Shown: positions 42,813 through 50,866, counted from the stretch's first letter. The stretch: DNA of 64,000 bases from Ruminococcus sp. (GCA_021202895.1 JAJQCE010000024.1:57910-121909), one strand, 5' to 3'. Made by a program: numbers and translations. Notes: generated from the sequence alone by a model not told the origin.

Positions 42813-44393
42813 TCACGAATTGAAATGCACAAATTTTTTCAACTGATTATTAGTTTCATCCAGAGCATTGTCAATATCAGCAGCATCAAGCTTTTCATTT
42901 GCTGCCTCAAGCATATCCTCATATCCGCTATAGTCACCATAATCACCATAAAACAAACCATAAAATTCATCATAAATTTCAGCAATCGTATCAAGCTTAG
43001 CTTGTAAATCGTCTGAAACTTCAAATTTATAGTATGCAGAAATCTCTGAATTTTCATTGCATAGCTCAACATCTTCAGATTTTTGAGGATTATCATTAGA
43101 ATTTGAATCTGCAATAATTGGATTAGTCATAGTTTCATTGACGTCATAAAACGGCAAAGCGTGATAATTTAAACATTTAACGCCGTCTATAACGGTATAA
43201 TTTCTACCTTCAACACCATTATAAATCAATTCAGCAAGCTCTTCATCAGTGTTTAACAGTGCTAGAAGTTCAAAAGCACTTTCCTTATTTTCACTGCTGG
43301 AGGAAATTCCTACAGCACAATTTATGCTTTCTTCCTGTAAATATCCTTTAGAAATGACAGTTGATATACTATTATAAAGCGGCATTGCAATGTCAACGCT
43401 GCAAATTAGAGGCAGATATTCATTCATTCCATTAGTAATATATCCTTTTTCGACATAATCATTTATTAGCTTAAAATATTCTATTGCAGTTTCGTTCTCA
43501 AAAATATTTTCAGGTTCACCTGTTTCTGCATTGATGAAAATACCATTATATTTATAAAAGCCAAGAATTTCATAATATAAATCAATATCTGGACTAAGAT
43601 ACAATCCGCTATAACCATCAGAAGCAAACGAATCAAGATAGGGTTCTAAATCCTCAATTCTTTCAATTGAACTAATATCGAGATTATAGCTTTCACAACT
43701 GCTTTCGTCAAAAGTTAAAACTAAAGGAACAGCTAAATCGTAAATGCTTGATTTTGCATAAATAACTCCGTCAAAGGTTGTTGTCTGCGCCCAAACTAAT
43801 TCATCAAACTGGTTATAAAAAATTTCCCCAAGTTCGCTTTCAAAATAATCATTAAGCGGCTCCAAATAACCATTTTCAACAAACAAATCAAAAGTATCAG
43901 CATAACCGTCGAAATACTCAAATGAGTAACCAGTATTGACAATATCAACCTGCTCGCCATTTTCTATCATTTGCTCATAGACATCAAAATTTTGATTTAA
44001 TTCTTCAGTTATATAATCCATCTCGCCATTTAAAATAAAATCTACATAAAAATCATACCCTTTTTCATCAAGATAGTCATTTACAGCATTTTCTATAGCG
44101 ACCTCATCATAAATTATTTCTTGGTCAATAGAAACAGCAAATGCATCATAATTTGTTAAATAAACTAGTTTGTTTTTGCCATCATATGTATTAGGCTCAA
44201 CATCGTCAACCTCAAAGCTGCAAAAACCGCTTTCGTCAGTGCTATAGATAACCTCTGTTTGATCACTTGACAAAGCTTCCTCTTCATCAATGTTTTCTCC
44301 ATTTGATCCTTGACTGCTAAAATCCGAAACGGACGAACATGACGTTCCTAGCATCGATAGAAAAACTAAAAAAGCTAAATATTTATTTTTCAT
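42813..44393 (-). CDS. Solute-binding-like lipoprotein (cassette B)
   Basis: A 526-residue lipoprotein (FLVFLSMLGTSCSSVSD). The mature chain again follows the extracellular solute-binding fold: TGEPENIFENETAIEYFKLINDYVEKGYI and ISSSSENKESAFELLALLNTDEELAELIYNGVEGRNYTVIDGVKCLNYHALP are characteristic of family 1/LplA-like binding proteins. It is very acidic and Tyr-rich. It is a longer paralogue of 39625-40959, each preceded by a C-x4-C-x-H lipoprotein. The C-terminal ~60 residues form a helical, charged tail (YDEFYGLFYGDYGDYSGYEDMLEAANEKLDAADIDNALDETNNQLKKF). Confidence 0.75.
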   Translation of the reverse strand: MKNKYLAFLVFLSMLGTSCSSVSDFSSQGSNGENIDEEEALSSDQTEVIYSTDESGFCSFEVDDVEPNTYDGKNKLVYLTNYDAFAVSIDQEIIYDEVAIENAVNDYLDEKGYDFYVDFILNGEMDYITEELNQNFDVYEQMIENGEQVDIVNTGYSFEYFDGYADTFDLFVENGYLEPLNDYFESELGEIFYNQFDELVWAQTTTFDGVIYAKSSIYDLAVPLVLTFDESSCESYNLDISSIERIEDLEPYLDSFASDGYSGLYLSPDIDLYYEILGFYKYNGIFINAETGEPENIFENETAIEYFKLINDYVEKGYITNGMNEYLPLICSVDIAMPLYNSISTVISKGYLQEESINCAVGISSSSENKESAFELLALLNTDEELAELIYNGVEGRNYTVIDGVKCLNYHALPFYDVNETMTNPIIADSNSNDNPQKSEDVELCNENSEISAYYKFEVSDDLQAKLDTIAEIYDEFYGLFYGDYGDYSGYEDMLEAANEKLDAADIDNALDETNNQLKKFVHFNS

Positions 44394-44411
44394 TACAAGC
44401 GCCCTTTCTTC

Positions 44412-45587
44412 TTAATATTCTAATTGCTCAAAACAAAACTGTGCGTTTTCAAAATTTAAGCTCCAAAAATCCTCATCACTCAAAATACCGAAGCTGTCCT
44501 GCTCGCTATTTTGATAAAGAATAATATGAACATCAGAAATATGAGCTTCTATACCGAGATAGAAATCATCATCAAATTCTTTTTCTAACGTTATTTCGTT
44601 GTTTTTTAAGCTGTAAAGCCTAACGCCTCTGGTTTCAGTCGAATCAGAATTTTCATAACTATATATATAAAATATATCATCATCCTTTCTATATAATTCA
44701 TAAACGTAGCGGTCGGATTCAAATAACAGCTCACTTTCTTCACTGTTTAAGTCAAGCGAATATGCCTTTGAAATGTTATTATCATCTGATAATGTATAAA
44801 GAACTTCGTCATCAATATAGTTGTTTATAACTAAATTTTTATCTGATTTAAACAATTCTTCGCTTGAATTACCGCTCATGTCACACGACATAAATTTTGA
44901 AAGATACTCATCACTGACTACTTCTTGAAATCCGATATATACATTATTATCGTAAATATACAAGCTGTTCATGCTAAAAATTACCTTGTTTTCTTCGCCT
45001 AAATCGGCTAATTCTTTATAAGTCCAATCATCGAAATTTAAAACACATAAATAATATTCACCTGTGATATTTTGAGTTTCCAGATCGTCAACGTTATATC
45101 TAGTACCCACAAAAACGAGATTTCCATCTATAAAATACGGATATATCATTGTAGAAAATGAAATTTCTGATGTAAAAACTTTCTTTCGATTAAGACCGTC
45201 CGTATCAGCCTCATAAATAATAAACTCATTTAAATTACTATGGCAAATTGAATATAGCTCGTCATTATATGTAAAAGCATAATGATACATCATTCCGTAA
45301 GGCGATGCTGCAGTGCATTTTGTATCAGGATTTTCCGAATATGTCTGATGCTTGCAGTCTGGCTGAGCACAAAAAACCTCGTAGCTGCCGCTTTCAAAAT
45401 CCATAAAAAAAAGCAAATCGTTGTTCATTGTCGGATTGTCAAAAGCATATTCACCGCAAATTGCAAGATTTCCATTAAATTTAACTTCACTTGATTCAGT
45501 GCTATCAGAATCACTGTTTTTATCTGAATTGCCACATGAAGAAAACAGGAGCAAAGCGGATATTAAAAAGATAATTTTCTTTTTCAA
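44412..45587 (-). CDS. Cys/His-motif surface lipoprotein (cassette B)
   Basis: A 391-residue lipoprotein (KIIFLISALLLFSSCGNSDKN), starting at TTG 45587 with AAAGGA 10 bases upstream. It contains FCAQPDCKHQTYSENPDTKCTAASPYG, the same C-x4-C-x-H...C motif as the cassette A paralogue, and the same propeller-like series of beta segments (NDLLFFMDFESGSYEVF, LYIYDNNVYIGFQEV, DDDIFYIYSYENS). It begins 88 bases after secreted-protein gene B, separated by a hairpin, and ends 19 bases before the solute-binding-like gene. The role is unknown. Confidence 0.75.
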   Translation of the reverse strand: MKKKIIFLISALLLFSSCGNSDKNSDSDSTESSEVKFNGNLAICGEYAFDNPTMNNDLLFFMDFESGSYEVFCAQPDCKHQTYSENPDTKCTAASPYGMMYHYAFTYNDELYSICHSNLNEFIIYEADTDGLNRKKVFTSEISFSTMIYPYFIDGNLVFVGTRYNVDDLETQNITGEYYLCVLNFDDWTYKELADLGEENKVIFSMNSLYIYDNNVYIGFQEVVSDEYLSKFMSCDMSGNSSEELFKSDKNLVINNYIDDEVLYTLSDDNNISKAYSLDLNSEESELLFESDRYVYELYRKDDDIFYIYSYENSDSTETRGVRLYSLKNNEITLEKEFDDDFYLGIEAHISDVHIILYQNSEQDSFGILSDEDFWSLNFENAQFCFEQLEY

Positions 45588-45625
45588 TTAATGATTTTCC
45601 TTTCATAATTGCTTTTAAGACATCA

Positions 45626-45657
45626 TTAAGGGATTGCAAAAAAAGCAATTCCCTTAA
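45626..45657 (-). terminator. Hairpin after secreted-protein gene B
   Basis: TTAAGGGATTGC/GCAATTCCCTTAA with one bulged base and a seven-base loop, in the position matching the hairpin after gene A. It is likely a partial terminator giving more secreted protein than lipoproteins. Confidence 0.6.
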
Positions 45658-45674
45658 CACCTTCATAATTTACT

Positions 45675-46043
45675 TTATACAAGTGATCCTGTAAATACGG
45701 TTGCGCTCTTGTATTTATGTACAATTGTAGCAGATTGAAAAGTTCCTCCTGATGGAGTAGAACAATTAGTACTTACCGCAGTTTTTCCTGAATTACCACT
45801 TCCTGTGTTATATTTGACTCCATTCTTTTTGTAATAAAGTGTTACTGTGACACTTACAGAATTTGAACTTCCATCTGCTGATGAAGTTGATGCATATACA
45901 GAAGAACTAGTTGATTTATAAGCAGTACAATTTGCTCCACTTTTACAAAGATTTGTATATGCACTTGCATTAATACCCATCATGCTTACCGCCATCATTG
46001 CCGCAATACCCATTGTTGTAACCCTTTTTTTTAAATTAGTCAT
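45675..46043 (-). CDS. Small secreted Ser/Thr-rich protein B
   Basis: 122 residues: signal peptide MTNLKKRVTTMGIAAMMAVSMMGINASA, then ~94 mature residues. The mature part has three Cys (NLCKSGANCTAY..., STNCSTPSGG) and a Ser-rich beta-like pattern (SNSVSVTVTLYYKKNGVKYNTGSGNSGKTAVS), ending IVHKYKSATVFTGSLV. It differs from protein A in the mature region but shares leader, RBS and promoter. A two-disulfide-plus fold is not possible with three Cys, so one may be free, lipidated or paired between chains. Possible roles are bacteriocin, pheromone-type or surface protein. This is undecided. Confidence 0.8.
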   Translation of the reverse strand: MTNLKKRVTTMGIAAMMAVSMMGINASAYTNLCKSGANCTAYKSTSSSVYASTSSADGSSNSVSVTVTLYYKKNGVKYNTGSGNSGKTAVSTNCSTPSGGTFQSATIVHKYKSATVFTGSLV

Positions 46044-46096
46044 TTTAAAACCTCCTAAAAATAATAATTTTCAAAGCATATATATGCTTTAGATTA

Positions 46097-46166
46097 ATCA
46101 TAACATATACTCCTCAGCTTGTCAATAGTTTTTCCAAAAAAAAATAAATTTTGTATTGTTGCACAA
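46097..46166 (-). promoter_or_regulatory. Promoter and upstream motif of secreted-protein gene B
   Basis: TTGACA (46125-46120), 17-base spacer, TATGAT (46102-46097). The upstream motif TTGTGCAACAATACAAAA (46166-46149) and the intervening A/T tract match those of gene A. Confidence 0.7.
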
Positions 46167-46228
46167 TTTTTGACGTCAAATTTGTACAATTTTACAATCA
46201 ATGTATTTCGCTTAATCAATGCTAAACA

Positions 46229-46268
46229 TAAAAATAAAAAACCTCAAAAGCACAGAGCTTTCAAGGTT
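46229..46268 (-). terminator. Terminator after tRNA-Leu (CAG)
   Basis: AACCTTGAAAGC/GCTTTTGAGGTT (with two G-T pairs) followed by TTTTATTTT on the minus strand. Confidence 0.78.
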
Positions 46269-46275
46269 AAAAAAG

Positions 46276-46359
46276 TGCAGGTGACGGGACTTGAACCCAC
46301 ACGACATTGCTGTCACAGGCACCTGAAGCCTGCGCGTCTGCCTATTCCGCCACACCTGC
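46276..46359 (-). tRNA. tRNA-Leu (anticodon CAG)
   Basis: Acceptor GCAGGTG/CACCTGC, anticodon stem CAGGC/GCCTG with loop TTCAGGT (anticodon at 46325-46323), variable arm, GGTTCAAGTCC T-arm. CCA is not encoded. It is 102 bases downstream of queT. A 9-bp inverted repeat (ATTTTCTTT/AAAGAAAAT) lies between them. Confidence 0.96.
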
Positions 46360-46461
46360 ATATAAAAATAGAATCCTCGAATTTTCTTTCAAAACACCGA
46401 ATCTTCAAAGAAAATCCGAGTGACCCTATGAACTGAACGAGCTATTGCCCGCCCTAGTTTG

Positions 46462-46965
46462 CTAAATTGTTTCCTGCTCGTTTTTTATCATGCTCATAAA
46501 CGCTTTGTTTTTAGAAAGCGCTTTCATGAGCAGTCCGCCGACAATGGTAACGCATACAATTTCTCCGATTGCCACCTCAATCATCGACAAAACAAGCGGC
46601 GCATTAAGTACTATCCACAGCTCAAGTCCGACAAATACCGCATTAAACAGTACTGGAAAAATCGAAGCTGTGAAAAAGTTTAATTTGTTCCTCGAAAGAT
46701 AAATACATACTCCTGCAAAAAGCGTTGCGGCTGTTCCTACTACCGTATCAATAACGCCTACCATGCTGAAGATATTTGCAATAAAGCAGCCTAGCGTCAG
46801 CGCAACAACATAATCCTTGCTGAACAAGCACAGCAGCATAAGTGCTTCTGCAACTCTGAACTGAATACTTCCATACGACAGTACCGATAAAGTGACTGTC
46901 AAAACCACATAAATTGCTGCAATCACTCCTGATTTTACAATTCTTCTTGTGCTTAAAGCTTCCAT
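46462..46965 (-). CDS. queT: Queuosine precursor transporter QueT
   Basis: A 167-residue membrane protein with about five or six membrane segments. GVIAAIYVVLTVTLSVLSYGSIQFRVAEALMLLCLF and TLGCFIANIFSMVGVIDTVVGTAATLFAGVCIYL are the QueT family signatures, with the FR-x-A-E motif seen in this ECF-type substrate component. It imports a queuosine precursor (preQ1 or preQ0) using the general ECF energising module encoded elsewhere. The assignment is supported independently by a preQ1-I riboswitch just upstream. The gene follows fba without a separate promoter, so they are probably co-transcribed. Confidence 0.95.
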   Translation of the reverse strand: MEALSTRRIVKSGVIAAIYVVLTVTLSVLSYGSIQFRVAEALMLLCLFSKDYVVALTLGCFIANIFSMVGVIDTVVGTAATLFAGVCIYLSRNKLNFFTASIFPVLFNAVFVGLELWIVLNAPLVLSMIEVAIGEIVCVTIVGGLLMKALSKNKAFMSMIKNEQETI

Positions 46966-46974
46966 TATTTATCT

Positions 46975-47016
46975 CTCCTTGTTTTTATTATTGAGTGGTT
47001 ATCTAGGCTACACTCA
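46975..47016 (-). promoter_or_regulatory. preQ1-I riboswitch controlling queT translation
   Basis: On the minus strand GAGTG-TAGCCTAGATAAC-CACTC is followed by AATAATAAAAACAAGGAG. This is the compact hairpin plus A-rich tail of class I preQ1 aptamers, where the tail pseudoknots into the loop. The tail contains the Shine-Dalgarno (AAGGAG) of queT, so ligand binding would hide it. It lies between the fba stop and the queT start. Confidence 0.85.
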
Positions 47017-47032
47017 TTTATTAAATTTTAAT

Positions 47033-47896
47033 TTATGCCTTTCCTACAGATCCGAAGAGTACCATCTTCTCCTTAACCTTAGCTTTGATTGCATCGCAAC
47101 CAGGCGCAAGAAGCTTTCTCGGGTCAAATCCCTTGCCTCTCAGATCCTTTTTCTCTTCAATGTACTTTCTTGTAGCAGCCTGGAATACCAACTGGCACTC
47201 GGTATTTACATTGATCTTTGCAACTCCAAGCGAAATAGCTTTCAAAATCATATCGTCAGGAATACCCGTTCCGCCGTGAAGTACAAGCGGCATATCTCCA
47301 ACCTTTTCCTTAACAGCCGCAAGCGTTTCAAATGAAAGTCCAGGCCAATTTGACGGATAAACGCCGTGAATATTTCCGATTCCTGCGGCAAGCATTGTAA
47401 CACCTAAGTCTGCAATCATCTTGCACTCATCGGGATCAGCACATTCGCCCATTCCTACAACTCCGTCCTCTTCGCCTCCAATAGCTCCAACCTCAGCTTC
47501 AATCGAAAGTCCGAGAGAATTGCAGGTTTTAACAAGTTCGGTAGTTTTTTCAATGTTTTCCTCTATAGGATAATGAGAGCCGTCAAACATGATTGAGGAA
47601 AATCCTGCCTCTATGCACGCCTTTGCGCCCTCAAACGTACCGTGATCCAAGTGCAAAGCAACAGGAACGGTAATTTCAAGCTCTTCAAGCATACCGTTTA
47701 CCATGCCTACTACAGTCTTGTAACCGCACATATACTTTCCTGCGCCCTCAGAAACGCCAAGAATTACAGGCGAATTGCACTCCTGTGCAGTCAGAAGAAT
47801 GGATTTTGTCCACTCAAGATTGTTAATATTGAACTGTCCTACCGCATAATGATTGGCTTCCGCCTTTTGCATCATTTCTTTAGCTGAGACTAACAT
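47033..47896 (-). CDS. fba: Fructose-bisphosphate aldolase, class II
   Basis: A 287-residue zinc-dependent aldolase from ATG 47896, with GGAGGG 9-10 bases upstream. The track's TTG is two codons earlier and too close to the RBS. Motifs: AVGQFNINNLEW, HLDHGTFEGAKACIEAGFSSIMFDGSHYP (zinc His, catalytic Asp), SIEAEVGAIGGEEDG, GIGNIHGVYP, PLVLHGGTGIPDDMILKAISLGVAKINVNTECQLVF. It splits fructose-1,6-bisphosphate into two triose phosphates in glycolysis. Its own promoter lies at 47964-47992. Confidence 0.96.
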   Translation of the reverse strand: MLVSAKEMMQKAEANHYAVGQFNINNLEWTKSILLTAQECNSPVILGVSEGAGKYMCGYKTVVGMVNGMLEELEITVPVALHLDHGTFEGAKACIEAGFSSIMFDGSHYPIEENIEKTTELVKTCNSLGLSIEAEVGAIGGEEDGVVGMGECADPDECKMIADLGVTMLAAGIGNIHGVYPSNWPGLSFETLAAVKEKVGDMPLVLHGGTGIPDDMILKAISLGVAKINVNTECQLVFQAATRKYIEEKKDLRGKGFDPRKLLAPGCDAIKAKVKEKMVLFGSVGKA

Positions 47897-47963
47897 CTTC
47901 AAACACCCTCCGTTATTATATTTTAAATTTTGTCATTGCAAATATTACTTTTACAACAATAAT

Positions 47964-47992
47964 ATTATACACTCTTTTACGCTTTATTTCAA
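47964..47992 (-). promoter_or_regulatory. Promoter of fba-queT
   Basis: TTGAAA (47992-47987), 17-base spacer, TATAAT (47969-47964). Confidence 0.8.
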
Positions 47993-48048
47993 GTCCTTTT
48001 TTATGTCTTTTACATTTGCAGGAACATTTTTTAACATTCCATACACAA

Positions 48049-48621
48049 TTACGGCTCGTAGGTTTTTATAACCTCCTTAGCCACCTCAAGCTTTGTGCAG
48101 CGCATATCCATAGCCTGCTTTTCAAGATACCTATGCGCTTGAGTTTCCGTGAAATTTAAATACTGCATAAGCGCAAACTTTGCTCTGTTTATAGTCCTTA
48201 GCTCCTCAAGCCGTTTATGAAGCTTGATATTTTCCTTTTGAAGTCCGAGCATTCTCTTTCTTGAAGCGTTTACAAGATGCAGGCAATCGTAAAAGGCTTT
48301 TTTATTTATAGGCTTAGAAATCACAGCGACTCCGTAATCCTCAAGGCTGTACGATACCTCATCGCTGTTTTCAGCCTTTACAATCATTATGCAGCCCGAA
48401 AGCGTAGACTGTGTAATATGCTCCGCAAGCTCGTGCCCATACTCGTCGGAAAGCGGAGAATTTATCAGCACAGCATCATAATCATTCTGAGCAATAGACC
48501 TCCTTGTTTCACTTCCAGTATTTACAACCGCCTGTTGACAGTTTGGATATGTTTCTTTGACAAGACCTACAATAACGCTTGTCGCCTTTTCTCCGCTTGA
48601 AGCTATAAGCACTCTTTCCAT
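48049..48621 (-). CDS. ANTAR-domain response regulator
   Basis: A 190-residue protein with a degenerate receiver domain (ERVLIASSGEKATSVIVGLV...DYDAVLINSPLSDEYGHEL...MIVKAENSDEVSYSLEDYGVAVISKPI) and a C-terminal ANTAR RNA-binding domain (RLEELRTINRAKFALMQYLNFTETQAHRYLEKQAMDMRCTKLEVAKEVIKTYEP). The acceptor Asp position looks altered (VLINSP in place of LLDxxMP), so activation may not be by phosphorylation. ANTAR proteins prevent termination in leader RNAs. It is the last gene of the glt-glnA cluster, whose leader contains an intrinsic terminator, so that operon is the likely target. Confidence 0.93.
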   Translation of the reverse strand: MERVLIASSGEKATSVIVGLVKETYPNCQQAVVNTGSETRRSIAQNDYDAVLINSPLSDEYGHELAEHITQSTLSGCIMIVKAENSDEVSYSLEDYGVAVISKPINKKAFYDCLHLVNASRKRMLGLQKENIKLHKRLEELRTINRAKFALMQYLNFTETQAHRYLEKQAMDMRCTKLEVAKEVIKTYEP

Positions 48622-48694
48622 ATAAGAACCCCCTTGTAGTTTCTGCGTTTTTCCCTCAACAATTTATTGAAAGACGTTCTGATATGCTTTTAGC

Positions 48695-50008
48695 TTAAAG
48701 CGTGTAGAAATACTTGACTGTTTCGTAAATTTCCTTATTCTGCGCCTGCTCAAAATCTGCGCACATTTCCTTTTTCTTATCCATCACATACGCAAGCATT
48801 CTCTTGTCCATACTGTTTTTTATAAAATCGCTGTCCTCAGCCGCCGCAACCGCCTGTGAAAGGCTTGACGGTATCTTTTCAAAGCTTGTCTCAAAGCTGT
48901 CTGAGCTGTCAAGTGCTTTTACAGCCTCAGGCGAAGAGCAGCCGCTTTTCACTCCGTCAATGCAGGCGTTAAGTATCAGTCCAAGTACAAAGTACGGATT
49001 GCAGGTGTTGTCAGGAGTACGTACAATAAGTGCACCTGTTCCATCGCTTGTAGTTTTAAGTTTAATAGGAGCATTTATATTTACATCTGTCCAGAAGGAA
49101 TATTTCATTGAATCAATCGCAGTCATTCTTGAATAGGAATTTGTAATACCATTTAAAAAAAGTGTCATTGCAGGGAGATTTTTTATCAGTCCGCCAATCA
49201 TCTTTTCCGCTAAATTTGTAAGCCTACCGTCCTTTCTTTTGAAAACATCACTGCCGTTATTTTTGCAATTAAGCACAATCTGCAAGCTGCTGCCGCTCTT
49301 GTCAGGCAGCGGCTTAGGCATGAACGAAGCATACAGTCCGTTTATTGAAGCGACTGATCTTATGGTATTTTTAAATGTGATGAGATTATCCGCCGCACTT
49401 ATCGGCGCAGAGGAATTGAAATCAATCTCATTTTGTCCTGGTCCCGCTTCATGACGCGAGCTGCTTGGATAAATTTCCATCTGCTCAAGAGTCATACAAA
49501 TATCACGTCTTAAATTTTCTCCTCTGTCTACAGGCGCAACGTCACAGCAGCCTGCATTATCGTGAGGAATCTTTGTCGGCAAGCCCTTGGAATCCAACTC
49601 AAACACATAAAATTCGCATGAGGTTCCCGCTTTGAAATCAAGTCCAAGCTTTTTTGCCTTTAAAACCACATCGTTAAGGTAGTGTCTGCCATCGCCTTCA
49701 AACGGAGTACCGTCCTCTCTGAAAATACTGCAAAAAAGCCTCATTACTCTGCCCTGCTGAGGACGCCATGGCAAAAGCGAAAGCGTGTCAAGCACAGGCT
49801 TAAGCACTAGATCCATATCAGAAACACCCATAAACCCATCCATCTGTGAAGCGTCAAATCTGTATCCGTTTTTAAAAATGCCTGGAAGCTCATTTGCAAG
49901 CACAGAAATTGCCTTAAGATTGCCGAATACATCACAAAACATCAGCTTTATAAATTTAACATCGTTTTCCTCAACAAATTCCAAAACCTCTCGTCCCGTA
50001 TAGCCCAT
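48695..50008 (-). CDS. glnA: Glutamine synthetase, type I
   Basis: A 437-residue GSI. It makes glutamine from glutamate, ammonia and ATP. Motifs: VKFIKLMFCDVFGNLKAISVLANELP, FDASQMDGFMGVSDMDLVLKPVLDTLSLLPWRPQQGRVMRLFCSIF, the metal-site segment AGTSCEFYVFELD, YPSSSRHEAGPGQNEIDF and YASFMPKPLPDKSGSSLQIVLN. No adenylylation loop is obvious. The RBS is GGAGG and the start is ATG 50008. It sits directly downstream of the split glutamate synthase genes, so GS and GOGAT are made together. It also has a local promoter overlapping the end of the upstream gene. Confidence 0.93.
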   Translation of the reverse strand: MGYTGREVLEFVEENDVKFIKLMFCDVFGNLKAISVLANELPGIFKNGYRFDASQMDGFMGVSDMDLVLKPVLDTLSLLPWRPQQGRVMRLFCSIFREDGTPFEGDGRHYLNDVVLKAKKLGLDFKAGTSCEFYVFELDSKGLPTKIPHDNAGCCDVAPVDRGENLRRDICMTLEQMEIYPSSSRHEAGPGQNEIDFNSSAPISAADNLITFKNTIRSVASINGLYASFMPKPLPDKSGSSLQIVLNCKNNGSDVFKRKDGRLTNLAEKMIGGLIKNLPAMTLFLNGITNSYSRMTAIDSMKYSFWTDVNINAPIKLKTTSDGTGALIVRTPDNTCNPYFVLGLILNACIDGVKSGCSSPEAVKALDSSDSFETSFEKIPSSLSQAVAAAEDSDFIKNSMDKRMLAYVMDKKKEMCADFEQAQNKEIYETVKYFYTL

Positions 50009-50062
50009 TTTAATTCCTCCGTTTCAATATATCAAAATAAAAATTTCACTGATAAAACGCAA

Positions 50063-50105
50063 AGCTTTAAAGCTAAGAGGAACAGTGAAATCCGCTGTTC
50101 CTCTT
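50063..50105 (-). promoter_or_regulatory. Hairpins at the 5' end of the glnA transcript
   Basis: AAGAGGAACAG/CTGTTCCTCTT (11-bp stem, nine-base loop) begins right at the predicted start, then a palindrome AGCTTTAAAGCT follows. It could stabilise the mRNA or be an ANTAR target, although the loops are not the six-base type. Confidence 0.45.
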
Positions 50106-50108
50106 TTT

Positions 50109-50137
50109 ATTATACACTTTTTAATTGTCCGTGTAAA
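50109..50137 (-). promoter_or_regulatory. Internal promoter of glnA
   Basis: TTTACA (50137-50132), 17-base spacer, TATAAT (50114-50109). The -35 lies within the last codons of the upstream gene. Confidence 0.7.
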
Positions 50138-50843
50138 GCTGTTTGTATGGATTTTTTGTGTCGGGAGTTAAAACAAAAAATCTGCTGTTAATTATTTCGT
50201 CATAATTCATTTCAAACTTCTCGCAAAAGCTCTTTACATAGCCGCTTATCTCCGACATATCTCCTGAATCAGCTTCCTTATACTTAACCTGCGCAGGCAA
50301 ATCCCAAGGAGCTTTGTTGGTTCTTAAGAAAATCTTTCCTCCATGCATTCCTGTACCGCAGAAGCGTCCGACAACGTTTTTGTTTTCATATCCAATGCCA
50401 AGAACTACTATATAGCCTCCTGCCTGATATTCGCCCAAAAAGCTTCCTGCCTTTCCGCCTATGACAAGCGCAGGAATGTGCTCCATATAGCTTTTCATAT
50501 GTATTCCTGTGCGGTAGCCTGAATTTTCACGAACGTAAATCGTTCCGCCCCTCATAGCATAGCCTGTAGCGTCGCCTGCCGAACCATAAATTGTAATCGA
50601 GCCTTTGTTCATAGTATCGCCGCAGGCGTCCTGAGCGTTACCGTTTACAACTATATCGCACCCGTCAAGGTATGCTCCGAGCGCATTTCCAGGAGTGCCG
50701 TTTATAATAACGCTGCCGTTCTTTTTACCTGCCGCTATATATCTCTGACCTATACAGTTGTCAAGCTCTATAACCTCATCATCGCACGACTTTACCATCT
50801 CGTTCAGCTTTTGAAAGTGCATTAAATCTACCTGTATTCTCAT
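50121..50843 (-). CDS. Glutamate synthase, GXGXG (C-terminal) domain as a separate subunit
   Basis: A 240-residue protein made almost wholly of the right-handed beta-helix repeat found at the C-terminus of classical GltB: GKKNGSVIINGTPGNALGAYLDGCDIVVNGNAQDACGDTMNKGSITIYGSAGDATGYAMRGGTIYVRENSGYRTGIHMK (repeated G-x-(I/V)-x-(I/V)-x-G). It acts as the structural part of glutamate synthase and lines the ammonia path. In this organism the classical GltB is split over three genes (54138, 52588, 50121). Confidence 0.93.
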   Translation of the reverse strand: MRIQVDLMHFQKLNEMVKSCDDEVIELDNCIGQRYIAAGKKNGSVIINGTPGNALGAYLDGCDIVVNGNAQDACGDTMNKGSITIYGSAGDATGYAMRGGTIYVRENSGYRTGIHMKSYMEHIPALVIGGKAGSFLGEYQAGGYIVVLGIGYENKNVVGRFCGTGMHGGKIFLRTNKAPWDLPAQVKYKEADSGDMSEISGYVKSFCEKFEMNYDEIINSRFFVLTPDTKNPYKQLYTDN

Positions 50844-50866
50844 ATATGATTCCTCCTTGTCGTGCT

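Noticed and set aside
39230-46043. Lactococcin 972-type bacteriocin locus
   Set aside because: Sec-exported peptide plus a large membrane protein and an ATPase fit in outline, but the mature proteins show no lactococcin 972 signature that I can recognise, and the lipoproteins are not part of that system.
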